From assembly GCF_000002595.2 (NCBI RefSeq), contig NC_057004.1, forward strand, positions 2,401,478-2,465,477: DNA of 64,000 bases, given 5' to 3'. Positions within the stretch are counted from its first letter, which is position 1. Every line of letters starts with the position of its first letter. A program made the translations under genes and the position numbers. This document shows, piece after piece, positions 21,280 to 31,053 of the stretch. The notes under the pieces are model-generated. The model did no database searches, was not told the origin of the DNA, and saw nothing but the letters and a program-made list of their open reading frames with translations. Origin of the DNA: Chlamydomonas reinhardtii. Its lineage: Eukaryota; Chlorophyta; Chlorophyceae; Chlamydomonadales; Chlamydomonadaceae.

Positions 21280-24218
21280 ATGGCCGAGGTCGCTGCGTCT
21301 TCCGTGGTCCTCACCGAGGTGCCGGTCCAGAAGCCCACCTTTGTTCAGGGCATCGAGTTGAACACCCTCACCCTCGATGTCGCGCTGAAGACGCTTAACA
21401 TGAACCAGGCCGAGTTTGACGCGGTGATGACTGCTAACGCTAACTGGGCCTGGCCCGGCTCGCTTGACGGTGAGTGGGGTGGCAGAGGCTGACAGAGGCT
21501 ACGTGACACGCGCGTTTTTTTCCCGCCGTTCTGATAATTGTTCGCCCATGCAAGTCCGTCTCTTTTAATTATGATAATTGTTCGCCCATGCAAGTCCGTC
21601 TCTTTTAATTATATAGATAACCTAAAACAGCACGTTCCGAGCATATCATACCCTTCCCCAAGCTGTGCCACGCCACGTGCTCAGTTGAGCACGGTCATAC
21701 GTGTCCCAGGTCAATGTTAGCTCACCGCCTTTACCTTGCCTGACCTCCATCCTGTGTCGCCGCACCGCGCAGGCTGGAAGCTGTCTCATGATGCGATCCG
21801 GTTTGACATGGACAACCTGGCGGCCGGATTCAGCAAGACGAAAGAGATGGTGAGCAAGATGTGATGTTGTCGCCTTCTGTTATTTGGCGGGGATGCAGCG
21901 TGGGGATACAGGCTTGTGCGGGTTACACGCGAAGTATCGTAACATGGCGGATGGTGTCTTCCTGACCCAGTCACCATCCCGCCCAAGCCCATTGACGGTG
22001 GGTCGTGCCCGCACCAGCATCTCAACCGAGCGCACGCCCTGCCCTCCCTTCTCGCCCGCCTGCCTGGCGCAGCTGGCGAGCGGCAAGCCGCTGGCGGGCT
22101 GGCAGGTGACGGCCATCCACGCTGTGACCAAGCACTTTTACCACGAGGTCCGCATGCACCACGACCACGAGGAGGACATCTTCTTCCCCTACCTGGGTGA
22201 GCAGCGGGAGTGCAAGAGCGCGTCCCTTCCAGTTCGTAGGCCGCCGGGGGTGGGGGCAAGACCTATTGACAGAGTCAGAGCATCGACACCTGGCTTCATT
22301 GCCGTACTCAAGCTTATGCCGCACGTGACCATACGCCTTGCGCCAATGCCAATACGCCGAGGTCGTGCCCTGATGAGTCCTGACCTTACCAAGCGCGGCC
22401 TCCTGTCTTGGGTCGCACCGCAGAGAAGAAGGTCAAGGTGCCGCCCAAGATGAGCAGCGACCACAAGTCGCTCGTGGAGCTGCTGGACCGCGTGCGGGAC
22501 CTCGCGCTCAGCCTCAAGCCGGGGGCGCCCGAGGCGTGCCTGGTGAGGCGGGGGACACTGCGGAGCGGAGACTGTGTGTGGCGCGCGCACGCACTAGCTG
22601 GGCCTGCTTGGGACCACGGCATGTCGAGGCGGATTACGAGGGAGCCCTGGCGGGCGCGAGCGGTGACTGGACATGGGGCCGGGAAAGAACCTGCTGCTTG
22701 GTCGCGCCGTCCAATGTGGGCCTTGTCATTGCAGCGGTCGCGCAGGTCAGGGGCCGATCCGGTGTACGCCGCACGCTGCCTCACGCGCCGCACGGCACCC
22801 CCCCCCCCTCACCCTCGCTCCCTCGCTTAGTCCACGGTTGAGGAGCTGCACAGCGCGCTGCTGCAGCTGCGCAAGGACATGAAGGAGCACCTGGAGGAGG
22901 AGGAAATCATCGGCCTGCCGCTCATGCGCAAGAACTTCACGGTGAGTGTGGGGCATGCAGTTCAGGTGGTGGGGTGGAGGCAGTCCTTCTTGAAGTGCTT
23001 TCTGAACTGCGTTGTGAGCGGGGTGTATTTGGATGGGATGCAGCGGGGCGGGCTGCACTGGCAGTGCCGTTCGAAGGCACGGCGGTTTGGGAAAACGGAC
23101 TGTGCGAGCGGGATGCCAACGGCAGAGAGTGGGCGGGGCCCGAGGGAACCGTGCTCCCACCCAACACCATTGCAATGCCGCCTGCGCCCTGCCTCACTTC
23201 CACGCCTACAGTCCAAGGAGATCTTAATTCCCGAGAAGGAGCTCGTGGCTGACCTGAAGGTGCGGGGAACTGGGTATGGCTGACTTTCACCGACTGACAA
23301 CACTGTGCCTCACTTCGGCTAACACTTCGGCTGACACTGCGGCTGACACTGAAACCCACGTGACTTACTACTGAGTGACAGCGCTCTGCTGGCTGTTTAT
23401 GATGCTGCAGCCAAGCGACATGGCCTGGTTCCTGCGCCCCATGAAGGTGCGTGGCGGAGTGCTAGTCCTGTGCGACGCCAAATGCCTATACTACGCCTGC
23501 CATTGCTTGCTTGTCGTGGGAGGGTGAGGGTGTGTGATGGGACAGGGTTCAAGGCAGGTTGGCGAGGTCCCGTAGGGTGCAGCTGATGCCCAGACCCTTA
23601 AGCAGACGGCAAACAGATTGCAGTGGCAGAGCAGAAGTGCATGGCTGGTCGAACGCCGGCGTTACTGTACCGACAAGTTGCTGGCTGGCTGGAAGTTTGC
23701 TGATGCGCATTCATCACGCTCGGGAGGGTGAGGGTGGCTCACCGGTCACTGGGGATACGGCCAGTGGCATAGGGCCCCTGATGTTGGGCGGAGTGAGCTC
23801 AATCCGCCTCCTCCGCATCTGTCCATGGCTTGCCGCTTGCAGACGGTGGAGGAGAAGCGTCAGGCGATGTCACGCGTCGGCATCCCCGACCTCATCCAGA
23901 CGGTGAGCTGGGTTTGCCTCACCTGCAAACGCCGCCATCATTTACGGGTCATGGGCCGGTGTGCGTGCAAGTCGTGGTCTGAGGCCCAGAGCTCCGACGG
24001 CCCATGTCGTGCACTCTTGCCGCTCTCCTGGCTGGCACCTCATCTTCCTTCGCGTTTACCGTAAATTTCAATCGCTGTATCTCTTGTCCTTGCAGCTGGT
24101 GATGATGCCGGCGGTGCGCAAGGACGAGGCGGGCCTGGTACGCATGTACCGCGAGCTGGCGGCGGGTGAGCCCATCGCGCCGCCCGCCAAGAAGGGCTTC
24201 CTGTGCTTCGCCGCGTAA
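21280..24218 (+). CDS. hemerythrin (HHE) domain protein 2, CFAA C-terminus
   Basis: Nine exons: 21280-21469, 21773-21849, 22073-22196, 22424-22542, 22831-22941, 23212-23259, 23411-23446, 23843-23902, 24096-24218, giving 295 aa. A tandem paralog of the gene at 15700 with the same ligand motifs: SHDAIRFDMD (His69), FYHEVRMHHDHEED (111-124), DHKSLVELLD and MKEHLEEEE. It has extra introns, splitting the region that is two exons in paralog 1 into five, as short as 36 nt. It ends KKGFLCFAA, so a lysine pair followed by a CFAA CaaX-like box is shared with paralog 1. Function unknown; a di-iron or gas-sensing role is inferred from the domain only. Intron 1 contains an exact 40 bp duplication, and the final coding bases with the stop codon are part of a 43 bp tandem repeat. 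Confidence 0.92.
21532..21611 (+). repeat. perfect 40-bp tandem duplication
   Basis: Two identical adjacent 40 bp units beginning TGATAATTGTTCGCCCATGC in HHE2 intron 1. They are AT-richer than the surroundings. No mismatch implies a recent event or an assembly effect. Confidence 0.97.
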
Positions 24219-24317
24219 GCGGCGGTTGCGCGAACAGGGCTTCATGTGCTTCGCCGCGTAAGCGGTGGTTGCGCGAACAGGGCTTCATGTGCTTCGCCGC
24301 GTAAGCGGCGGGTGCGC
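24202..24317 (+). repeat. 43-bp tandem repeat over the HHE2 stop codon
   Basis: Two full 43 bp units and part of a third, at 24202, 24245 and 24288, each containing TGCTTCGCCGCGTAA, the codons for CFAA and stop. Only the first copy is coding; the others lie in the 3' UTR. Confidence 0.95.
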
Positions 24318-24969
24318 AAATGTGGTTATGCAGCTGGCGGTTTCAACGAAAGAGGGCTTGGCAGTTTTGGGCTGCTGTGGGGGGAGGAATACAAAGCGCG
24401 CCGGCTGGGAGCGACAATGTGGGGTAAGGAGGGCGTATGCTGGCGTATGTGTACACAGGAGTGGACGAAGCGCATGGGCGCGAGGACAGAAGGCACATAA
24501 GGCAACGCTTGGACTATATGTTGGTGTGACTAGCATGCATGAGGGTTCGTGACCCCTTTACTGTGACTGTGTGTGATATCTGTGATTTCGGAGGACAGCC
24601 GCGGCACGTTCATTCTTACTTGGTCCTAATGCCACGGGCTTCGCGATATTGTATGTGTAGTCCTTATGCCTAAACTAATGCCTAGGATGTGAGTTGACGA
24701 GCGGTTCGGTTGCGATGTGCGCGCGAACGGGAAGAAGGGAGGCACCCACGCAGACCTGCATGCCTCACACAACGGCACAACGCATCTCGACTCCACTCTG
24801 AGCACATAAACGTCTTCGTCGATTGCTTGTAGGACATTTGGCAGCAAGACACTGATACTCCGGTATACACTGGTACTGTACTTACCGGATAGCGCGGTCA
24901 TATTGACACGACTTGTATGGATGCGGATTACAACTTGTATGAGCCTTAGAACCTTTTGTCAGGAGATCC

Positions 24970-24974
24970 TGTAA
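24970..24974 (+). promoter_or_regulatory. TGTAA polyadenylation signal, HHE2
   Basis: First TGTAA after the HHE2 stop, 751 nt downstream. It lies only 41 nt from the TTACA that would serve the convergent minus-strand gene. Confidence 0.5.
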
Positions 24975-25015
24975 TCATAAGCTCTCCGCCTGTACTCGAC
25001 GAATCCCAACCCCTG

Positions 25016-25020
25016 TTACA
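25016..25020 (-). promoter_or_regulatory. TGTAA polyadenylation signal, coiled-coil gene
   Basis: TTACA on the + strand, 522 nt after the stop of the minus-strand gene at 25543. If both signals are used, the two convergent mRNAs end near one another, probably with slight overlap. Confidence 0.5.
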
Positions 25021-25462
25021 TGCCTGCGCTAACACGCTGTAGCAGGACAGCTGGTCAAAAGGCATCTCAATATGTCATCCTGGGTCCTTCCATACGGGTT
25101 GTCGGCGCGCGGGAATGTGGGTTCGTCCCACACACGCCCTGATACGCCCAAACCACACGCCCAAACGATGCAACAAAAGCATACGGTACACGTCATCTAC
25201 GAACCAGGCACAAGTGTCTCCTCCTAAGCGGATAGCATACAGGCACACCCGTTCTTCGGGTGACTGTCCAGCTGGGTCGTCTGGTATCCGTGTCAATCAT
25301 GACAACGCAATAGGCTCGATGCAGCTGTGCTTTGCCCCCCCTCACAGCGGTCTCCTTGCAGCGCTTCTGTTTCCTTATGGGATTGGTTCAGAGTTAACCA
25401 CCTCTCGAACGACTTGCCATGCCTGCCCCCGCTTGAACTCCGGAACGAAGAACTCCTCCCCC

Positions 25463-25515
25463 GTCTACCACTTCCTTAACTAACCATGAATGTAACCCCC
25501 CCCCCACGCACAGCA
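25463..25515 (+). repeat. introner-like 3' block, copy 5, outside an intron
   Basis: CTACCACTTCCTTAACTAAC then CATGAATGTAAC, followed by a C-tract and CACGCACAG, the same block found before protease 3' splice sites. No + strand gene uses it. It lies just beyond the stop codon, in the 3' UTR, of the minus-strand coiled-coil gene. Confidence 0.75.
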
Positions 25516-25542
25516 CGCGAGAGGGACGCACAATCATGAGCC

Positions 25543-28500
25543 TCAGCCGTACATGGTCACGGACGACAGCGCCGCCGCGTGGTTGTACGCCTCCACCGAG
25601 CGCACCCCGAACTCCACCGCGCCCATCAGCACCTCCGCCACACGCCGCTGCACGCCGCCGCTCTCCCGCGTGCACACCACGCTGGCATCATTCTCACCAC
25701 CGCTGTCGCCCACAACACCAGCGCCAGGCGCAGGCTCCGCCTGCGCCGCAGGCGCAGCGCGCGCCGCCGCTGGCGCTGCCGGCGCCGCCGCGGTGCCGGA
25801 GCCAGCCGGCACCTGCGGCAACGCCGGCGGCAACCCGGCCTCGCTCCGCATGGCGGCACAGGCCTCGGCCAGCTTTGTGAGGTCCCGCAGCGCCGCCCAT
25901 CGCCGCGGCGCGTCCTCCTCGCGGCTGCTCCACAACAGCCCCGCCGCGCCCTCCAGCTGCGACAGGCAGCGTCCCACCGCCGCCGCCAGCTTGTCCACCG
26001 CTGCCAGCTGCCCCCGCACCCGCTCCAGCTGCGCCGCCAGCCGCCGGTTGCGCCCCTCCGCCGCCTCCACCGTGGCAGCGTGCGCCGCCGCGTTGGCGGA
26101 GGCAGAGGCGCTGGCGGCGGCCGCCGCCGCCGCAGCTGCCGCGGCAATGGAGGCGGAGGGGTCGAGGTCGGCGCTCTCCTCTGAAGCCACGCTGGCGGCG
26201 TAGGTGCTCTCATGCGGGTGCAGAGGCGGGAGCGCGGCAGCAGAGGCGGCAGCCCCGGCGCGGGGACTGGCTGCCGCGGCGCCGCCACCCGAGCTAGTCG
26301 GCGGCAGTGCGCCGTTGCCTGCTGCGCCCGCGCCCGCGCCCACGCCTGCGGCAGCGGCAGATGCCGAGTTGGAGAAGCTGCTACCGCCGCCGCCACCCAG
26401 CCAGGCCGCCCAGAGGCTGCGCGTCCCCGAACCGCCGGCGGGTGAGGACATGTCCCTTGGCTGCCCGTGTGCGTTCGCGGTGCCTGCGACATACAAAGCG
26501 GCACTAAGTCAAGGATGTCGGCAAATGTGACATATGAATCATGATGCCATCACAAACTCGCAACACCTCGCATATTACAAGCATTGATGCAGTCATAGTC
26601 ATGCAGTCATAGTCAACCGGCAGCTGCCACCACCTACTTGGGCTGCGGCTGAGGACTCCCGCGTCGCGGCTGGCGCGCCGGGAGTGCTGCGCCGCCGCCT
26701 CGGAGCGCTCTCGCGCCGACGCCGACAACGTGGAGCCGATGCGCTGCAGGATGGGAATGGAAGAAGAAGCGTAGCCCCCGCCGCCGCCTGCGCCGCCGCC
26801 TGCGGTTCCGCCGCTGCTGTTCCCGCCCGCTGCAGCGGCTGCCGCCTGCTGCATCTGCTGCTGCGCCTCCTGTGTGACGCTCGCCGCCCGCATGAGCGCC
26901 TCCACCTTCTCCTGTGTGGCCTGAGCCAGCTTTATTTTAAAGTCGTGCACCATGGTGCGCAGCACCTGTGTGGCGAAGGGGCATCATAGCAGCAAGACTC
27001 GCATGGCTTGCCGTCCGTATGTCGCAACATCGGAACGGCCTGGGCACGGGCTTGGACTTCGTGATACCGGTACTTGTCTATACCAGCGCATGCGACAAGA
27101 CGCGCTGGCTACTTCCATGCTGGCCAGGGCCCGGCCTTAGCACTTCCAGGCACGGGCCCACGATGCTGCCCACCCCCGCACCTGCAGCTGCTCACGCTCG
27201 TCCGACTGCCCCGCCCTCTCCTGCTCCAGCTCATCGCGCGCCGCAGCAAGCTGCCCCTCCAGCTCCTTCACACGCAGCTGCGCGGTCGCCAGCGCCGCCA
27301 TGGCCGCCTCCGTCTCCGTCTTGGCTGCCGACACAGCGGCCTCCGCGGCCGCCAGTGCGCCTGCGCCAGGCGAAGCCGCATCGCCCGAGGCCGCGGCCCC
27401 AGCGTCTGTGGCAACTACAGGCGTCGTAGCCTCCGCAGCGGTGACCGTGACGGCCGCCGCAGTGGACGCGGTCAGCGCTCGCGCGGCTGCAGTGCGTGGC
27501 GAGGGCGCTGGCGAGTCCGCAGGGCCAGAATGGGAGCGATCGTCCAGCGGCGGCAATGCTGGCGGCTGCGGCTGTGGGGAGGCAGAGTCGGATGCGCCCT
27601 CCCCGCTCTGACAGGTTTAACGGCAACAAAGGCGTGGATGCTTGGTCAGGCAGCATGTCCGCATTGCCATTGGGGTTACAACTGCCATAGCCAATGCGAT
27701 GCTGGCAAGACGTGCGGTCAGCAATGCATTACGGTTCCCACCTTGCGTGGCGTGGACGGCTGCTGGGCCTGTTTAGCTGCCGCCAGCGAGGCCTGCGTGA
27801 GTTTGCGCAGTCCATGCACATCAGGAGCCAGATCCGGCCACATTCAAAGGAATACATGGTAGCCTTGACTGCCGTGATGCAGCCACCCGCCCCCTCCAGT
27901 GCGCTCACCTGCAGCTGCTGCACTTGGGTGCTCAGCTGGTCCTCAATCTTGTGCGCCTGCTTGAGCAGCTTGTGCGTGTGCATCGCCTCCGCCTGCACCT
28001 CTGACAGCTGGGTCTGGGGGCAGCGCCAAGACATAGGAGTAAGGGACAGAAGGTCACTCTTTAGCTGCACGACAGGCCAGCCGCGTGACTACTGGGAGCC
28101 GTGCTTGCTATACAGGTGGTGATGGGGCCCACGTACCCGTGACAGGTTCGCGGCCTCCTCCAGCTGTGCTACGGTCTTTCGCAGCTTGATCAGCTCCTTG
28201 GATTCGGCCTGGTCGCGGGCCGCACCCTGCTTCCGCAGCGCCTCTGCCTCCGCCTGCAGCGTTTGCAGCTGGCTCTGCAACCCCTCCCGAGCGGTCCGGT
28301 CCTCCTCCAGTGTGTGCCGCGCGGCCTCCAGCTCCGTCTGCAGCTCCCGAGCCTGGGTCTTCAGCCCCTCGCAGGTAAGCTGGCTGTCCTCAAGCACGCC
28401 GCGTAGCTGCAGCTCGGACGACCGCGCGGTCTCCAGCTGCCGCCGGAGCTCAGAGAGCTCTTGGGACAGTTCGGCCCGCTCGTCTCCTGCTATCGCTAGT

Positions 28501-28730
28501 GCCGCGTGAGCTGCATCGCGTTCGCTCGTGACATTTGCGAGCTCCAACCCCAGCTTCCTGGTTTCTGCTTCCGCGTTGTAAGCCCGCTCTGTCGCGTTTT
28601 CAAGTTTGGCAACGCCACCCGATGCCAAGCACAGGCGTTCAATATCAGCAGCAAATTCATCGCGCTCCGCTTCGGCCAGCCTCAGGGACCTTTCCAGGCG
28701 CAAAATTTTGTCGGCATCAGTCTCTGTCAT
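25543..28730 (-). CDS. coiled-coil protein, unknown function
   Basis: Five exons in transcript order: 28730-28137, 28013-27909, 27607-27182, 26965-26638, 26483-25543, giving 797 aa. Residues 1-230 are an almost unbroken heptad coiled coil (KILRLERSLRLAEAERDEF ... LRKTVAQLEEAANLSR ... HKIEDQLSTQVQQLQ). An Ala/Pro/Ser-rich linker follows, then a second coiled coil (AAMAALATAQLRVKELEGQL), a Gln/Gly-rich stretch (TQEAQQQMQQAAA), a long Ala-rich part, and an acid-poor end SVEAYNHAAALSSVTMYG. No enzymatic motif seen. The layout suits a structural, basal-body/flagellar or Golgi-type scaffold, but nothing assigns it. Exon 3 begins at CAG/AGCGGG; the frame was checked across all joins. Confidence 0.78.
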
Positions 28731-31053
28731 CCTTTAGCTGAAGCATAATGCTCCTCAAGATATAAAATATGGCGTATGCAGTTGGTGTTTCAGTTTCGAC
28801 GTGGGCAAGGTTAGGTGCAACATGGATGCTGGGGCCCGCGATCCATGTCGCCTGGTGCGCTGCCCGCTTCTGAGTGGCCCGGTTCAAGCCGCACACCATG
28901 GCTCTCTGTACTTGACCTTAGTACGGTGTAGCGGTCATATACCGCATTGAGGGGACATGGGGTGCGTCTGCGTGGCCTTCCGGCTTTAGGGTTCACTAGG
29001 GGCCGTGCCCATACCCCCGCACCCTCCAAAGTCCAAATCCTTCCAAATGCCCTCATAAGGCATCTGCATGGCAAGACATGTTATTGCAAGCTGTGGGGTG
29101 ACCTGCCCGCTCGTCCAGCTCACGACATGCCCCGACATGCCCCGACATTATGCACCTTGCACTAAGAGCTGCTTTAAGCTCCGTAGAGACTCCCTAACCG
29201 CTGAACATTGTGAATCATAAGCACGTCAATGATAATAGATTGAGGAAATGGCTGCTCGAGGGACCCCGGTCGCGGAACTGTCGGTTCGCAGAGCCTCGCG
29301 TTTAAGTCAATTGCATGTATTGATGTAGCATGCTGATTGAGGTTGGGCTCAATCCTGCGCACATTGGCTTGACCATGTCCACACGGGCCCGTGGGCTGGA
29401 CTGCCAAACCCCGCCCAGTTCGACCTCAAATCAGCTGCACCCTACGGGACTTCACCAACCTGCTTTACCACTGTCCCACCACACGCCCAGTTCGACCTCA
29501 GACGAGGTCATATCGCCCTCCCACGTTACCGATTAGTATGAAGAGACTGAGAGCGTGGAGTTGTCAGGGGAGGCCGGTTTGGCGTTGGGGAACCCCCCTA
29601 TCCGCCCCCAAGACCCCTGCAAGGCAGGCCCGTCAGGCGGTGAGTCTGACACGTCTGCAAGGTTGTCCAGGTGGGGGTGGTTAGATTTACAGTCGTAGTG
29701 TCAGGCCATCCAGAACTTGAGGGATCATGCGAGGGTAATTTGGACGGCGGCTCGGCAGCGGGTGAGACCGGGTTGAGCCCGCGCCCCAGCCATCCCATCA
29801 CTGCTTCGGCGGTTCGGCTTACAGACCCTTACATGCCCGTTGATGTCAGGCAGCCATTGCCCATGGGCGCGAGATCGACTGGATTGCGCTTGGCCTTGAT
29901 GCTTTTGCAGCTTTTGCTGGTCCTTGATGCTTTTGCAGCTGGTCCTTCACCACGGTGGCCCTTCGCGGGGTGGGTATGGCGTGCCCCTGCTTGTCGGGCT
30001 GTCCCTTGACTTGTAATCCGCATCCTCAACCACCATGCACGGTTACATGCTTCCGGTCGCCCCGATGGGGCTTTCGAGGGGCGCCCTCAACTAGGCTTCA
30101 CAGCAGCTTAACCAATGACGACACGTCACTGAGCACCTTTGCCAGCCGTAGCTGGCAACTCCAAGTGCCTTGCTCGTGCTCCGTGGCATCTAAGCAGCGC
30201 ACAAACGTTCTCCCTTGCACAGCATCACACAATATATGGCGCATGTCCATGTCGCTCGTGCCTGCTGGGTACCTGGTGCTAACTGGTGCGCAGCCGGGAT
30301 GCTCCAAAGTTGTGACAAAAGGTTGCGGGACCGCGATTCCTGGCCTTGATCGTCCGCGTGCCTACCATACGCTGTGCAAAGTAGCACTCGAAGCCCCGGC
30401 AACCTCCAGTATATCAGGCACCCGGACTCTTCTCCACTGCGGTGTAGGCACATGATACGTGCATTGGGCGCACAGGGCTGAGTGTATTCCAGCCTCATTC
30501 GTGCTATGCCATGCCATCCTGCTCAGCTCGCGCTCTTCACTCGACCCAGCTATCAGCCGCCTCCAGTGACTGCCGTGCCCGAACATTGTGCCGCGTTGCT
30601 ATTGTCTCGACAACTTGGTGGCGCGCACCGCCGCGCAACTCAGCGCCCGCAAAGCGCGCAAGCATACGGTGATTGCAGCAGCCACTCGTGGCATTGCTGG
30701 ACGGCGCGAAGCATCTGCTGCATCGTCAGCGCAGAATGAACCACATACTGCCCTCTGTTTCCATTAACAACCTCGATTCCATGCTACGCTTCCTGGCGCT
30801 GGGGCCATCGCACCTCGATGCGGCACCATGCAACCGCGCAGCTCCATTTACTCATGCACAGGGGTATGAACGCACCTCAGCAACCAGTGCAAGACCAAGA
30901 CTATTGCTTGGTCCGCGAGCCTTGAGGCTACGCCTTCAACCGCTGTCGCATACCGCCGTATGCTGCAGCGTAGTAAGCTGCCCTTATGCCAGCTTAGTGA
31001 TGTCCGCTATCCGGGGTAACACTAAATTAGGTACTAGACTGCCAACCTCTCTG
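28731..31053. other. intergenic, 2.3 kb
   Basis: Holds the coiled-coil gene's promoter and the 3' UTR of the BAT2-domain gene. A minus-strand TGTAA (TTACA at 30043-30047) is the nearest I see to the latter's stop, about 1 kb away. Also holds copy 1 of the tiny TSD-flanked element and an imperfect direct repeat of CTTGATGCTTTTGCAGCT near 29894 and 29922. No gene recognised. Confidence 0.6.
29412..29500 (+). mobile_element. tiny retroposon-like element with 17-bp direct repeats, copy 1
   Basis: A 55 bp insert at 29429-29483 (begins AATCAGCTGCACCCTACGGG, ends CACTGTCCCACCACA) between two identical 17 bp repeats CGCCCAGTTCGACCTCA at 29412-29428 and 29484-29500. The insert recurs at 48163-48223 and, truncated, at 60149-60172, each with a different flanking repeat. 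Confidence 0.7.
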
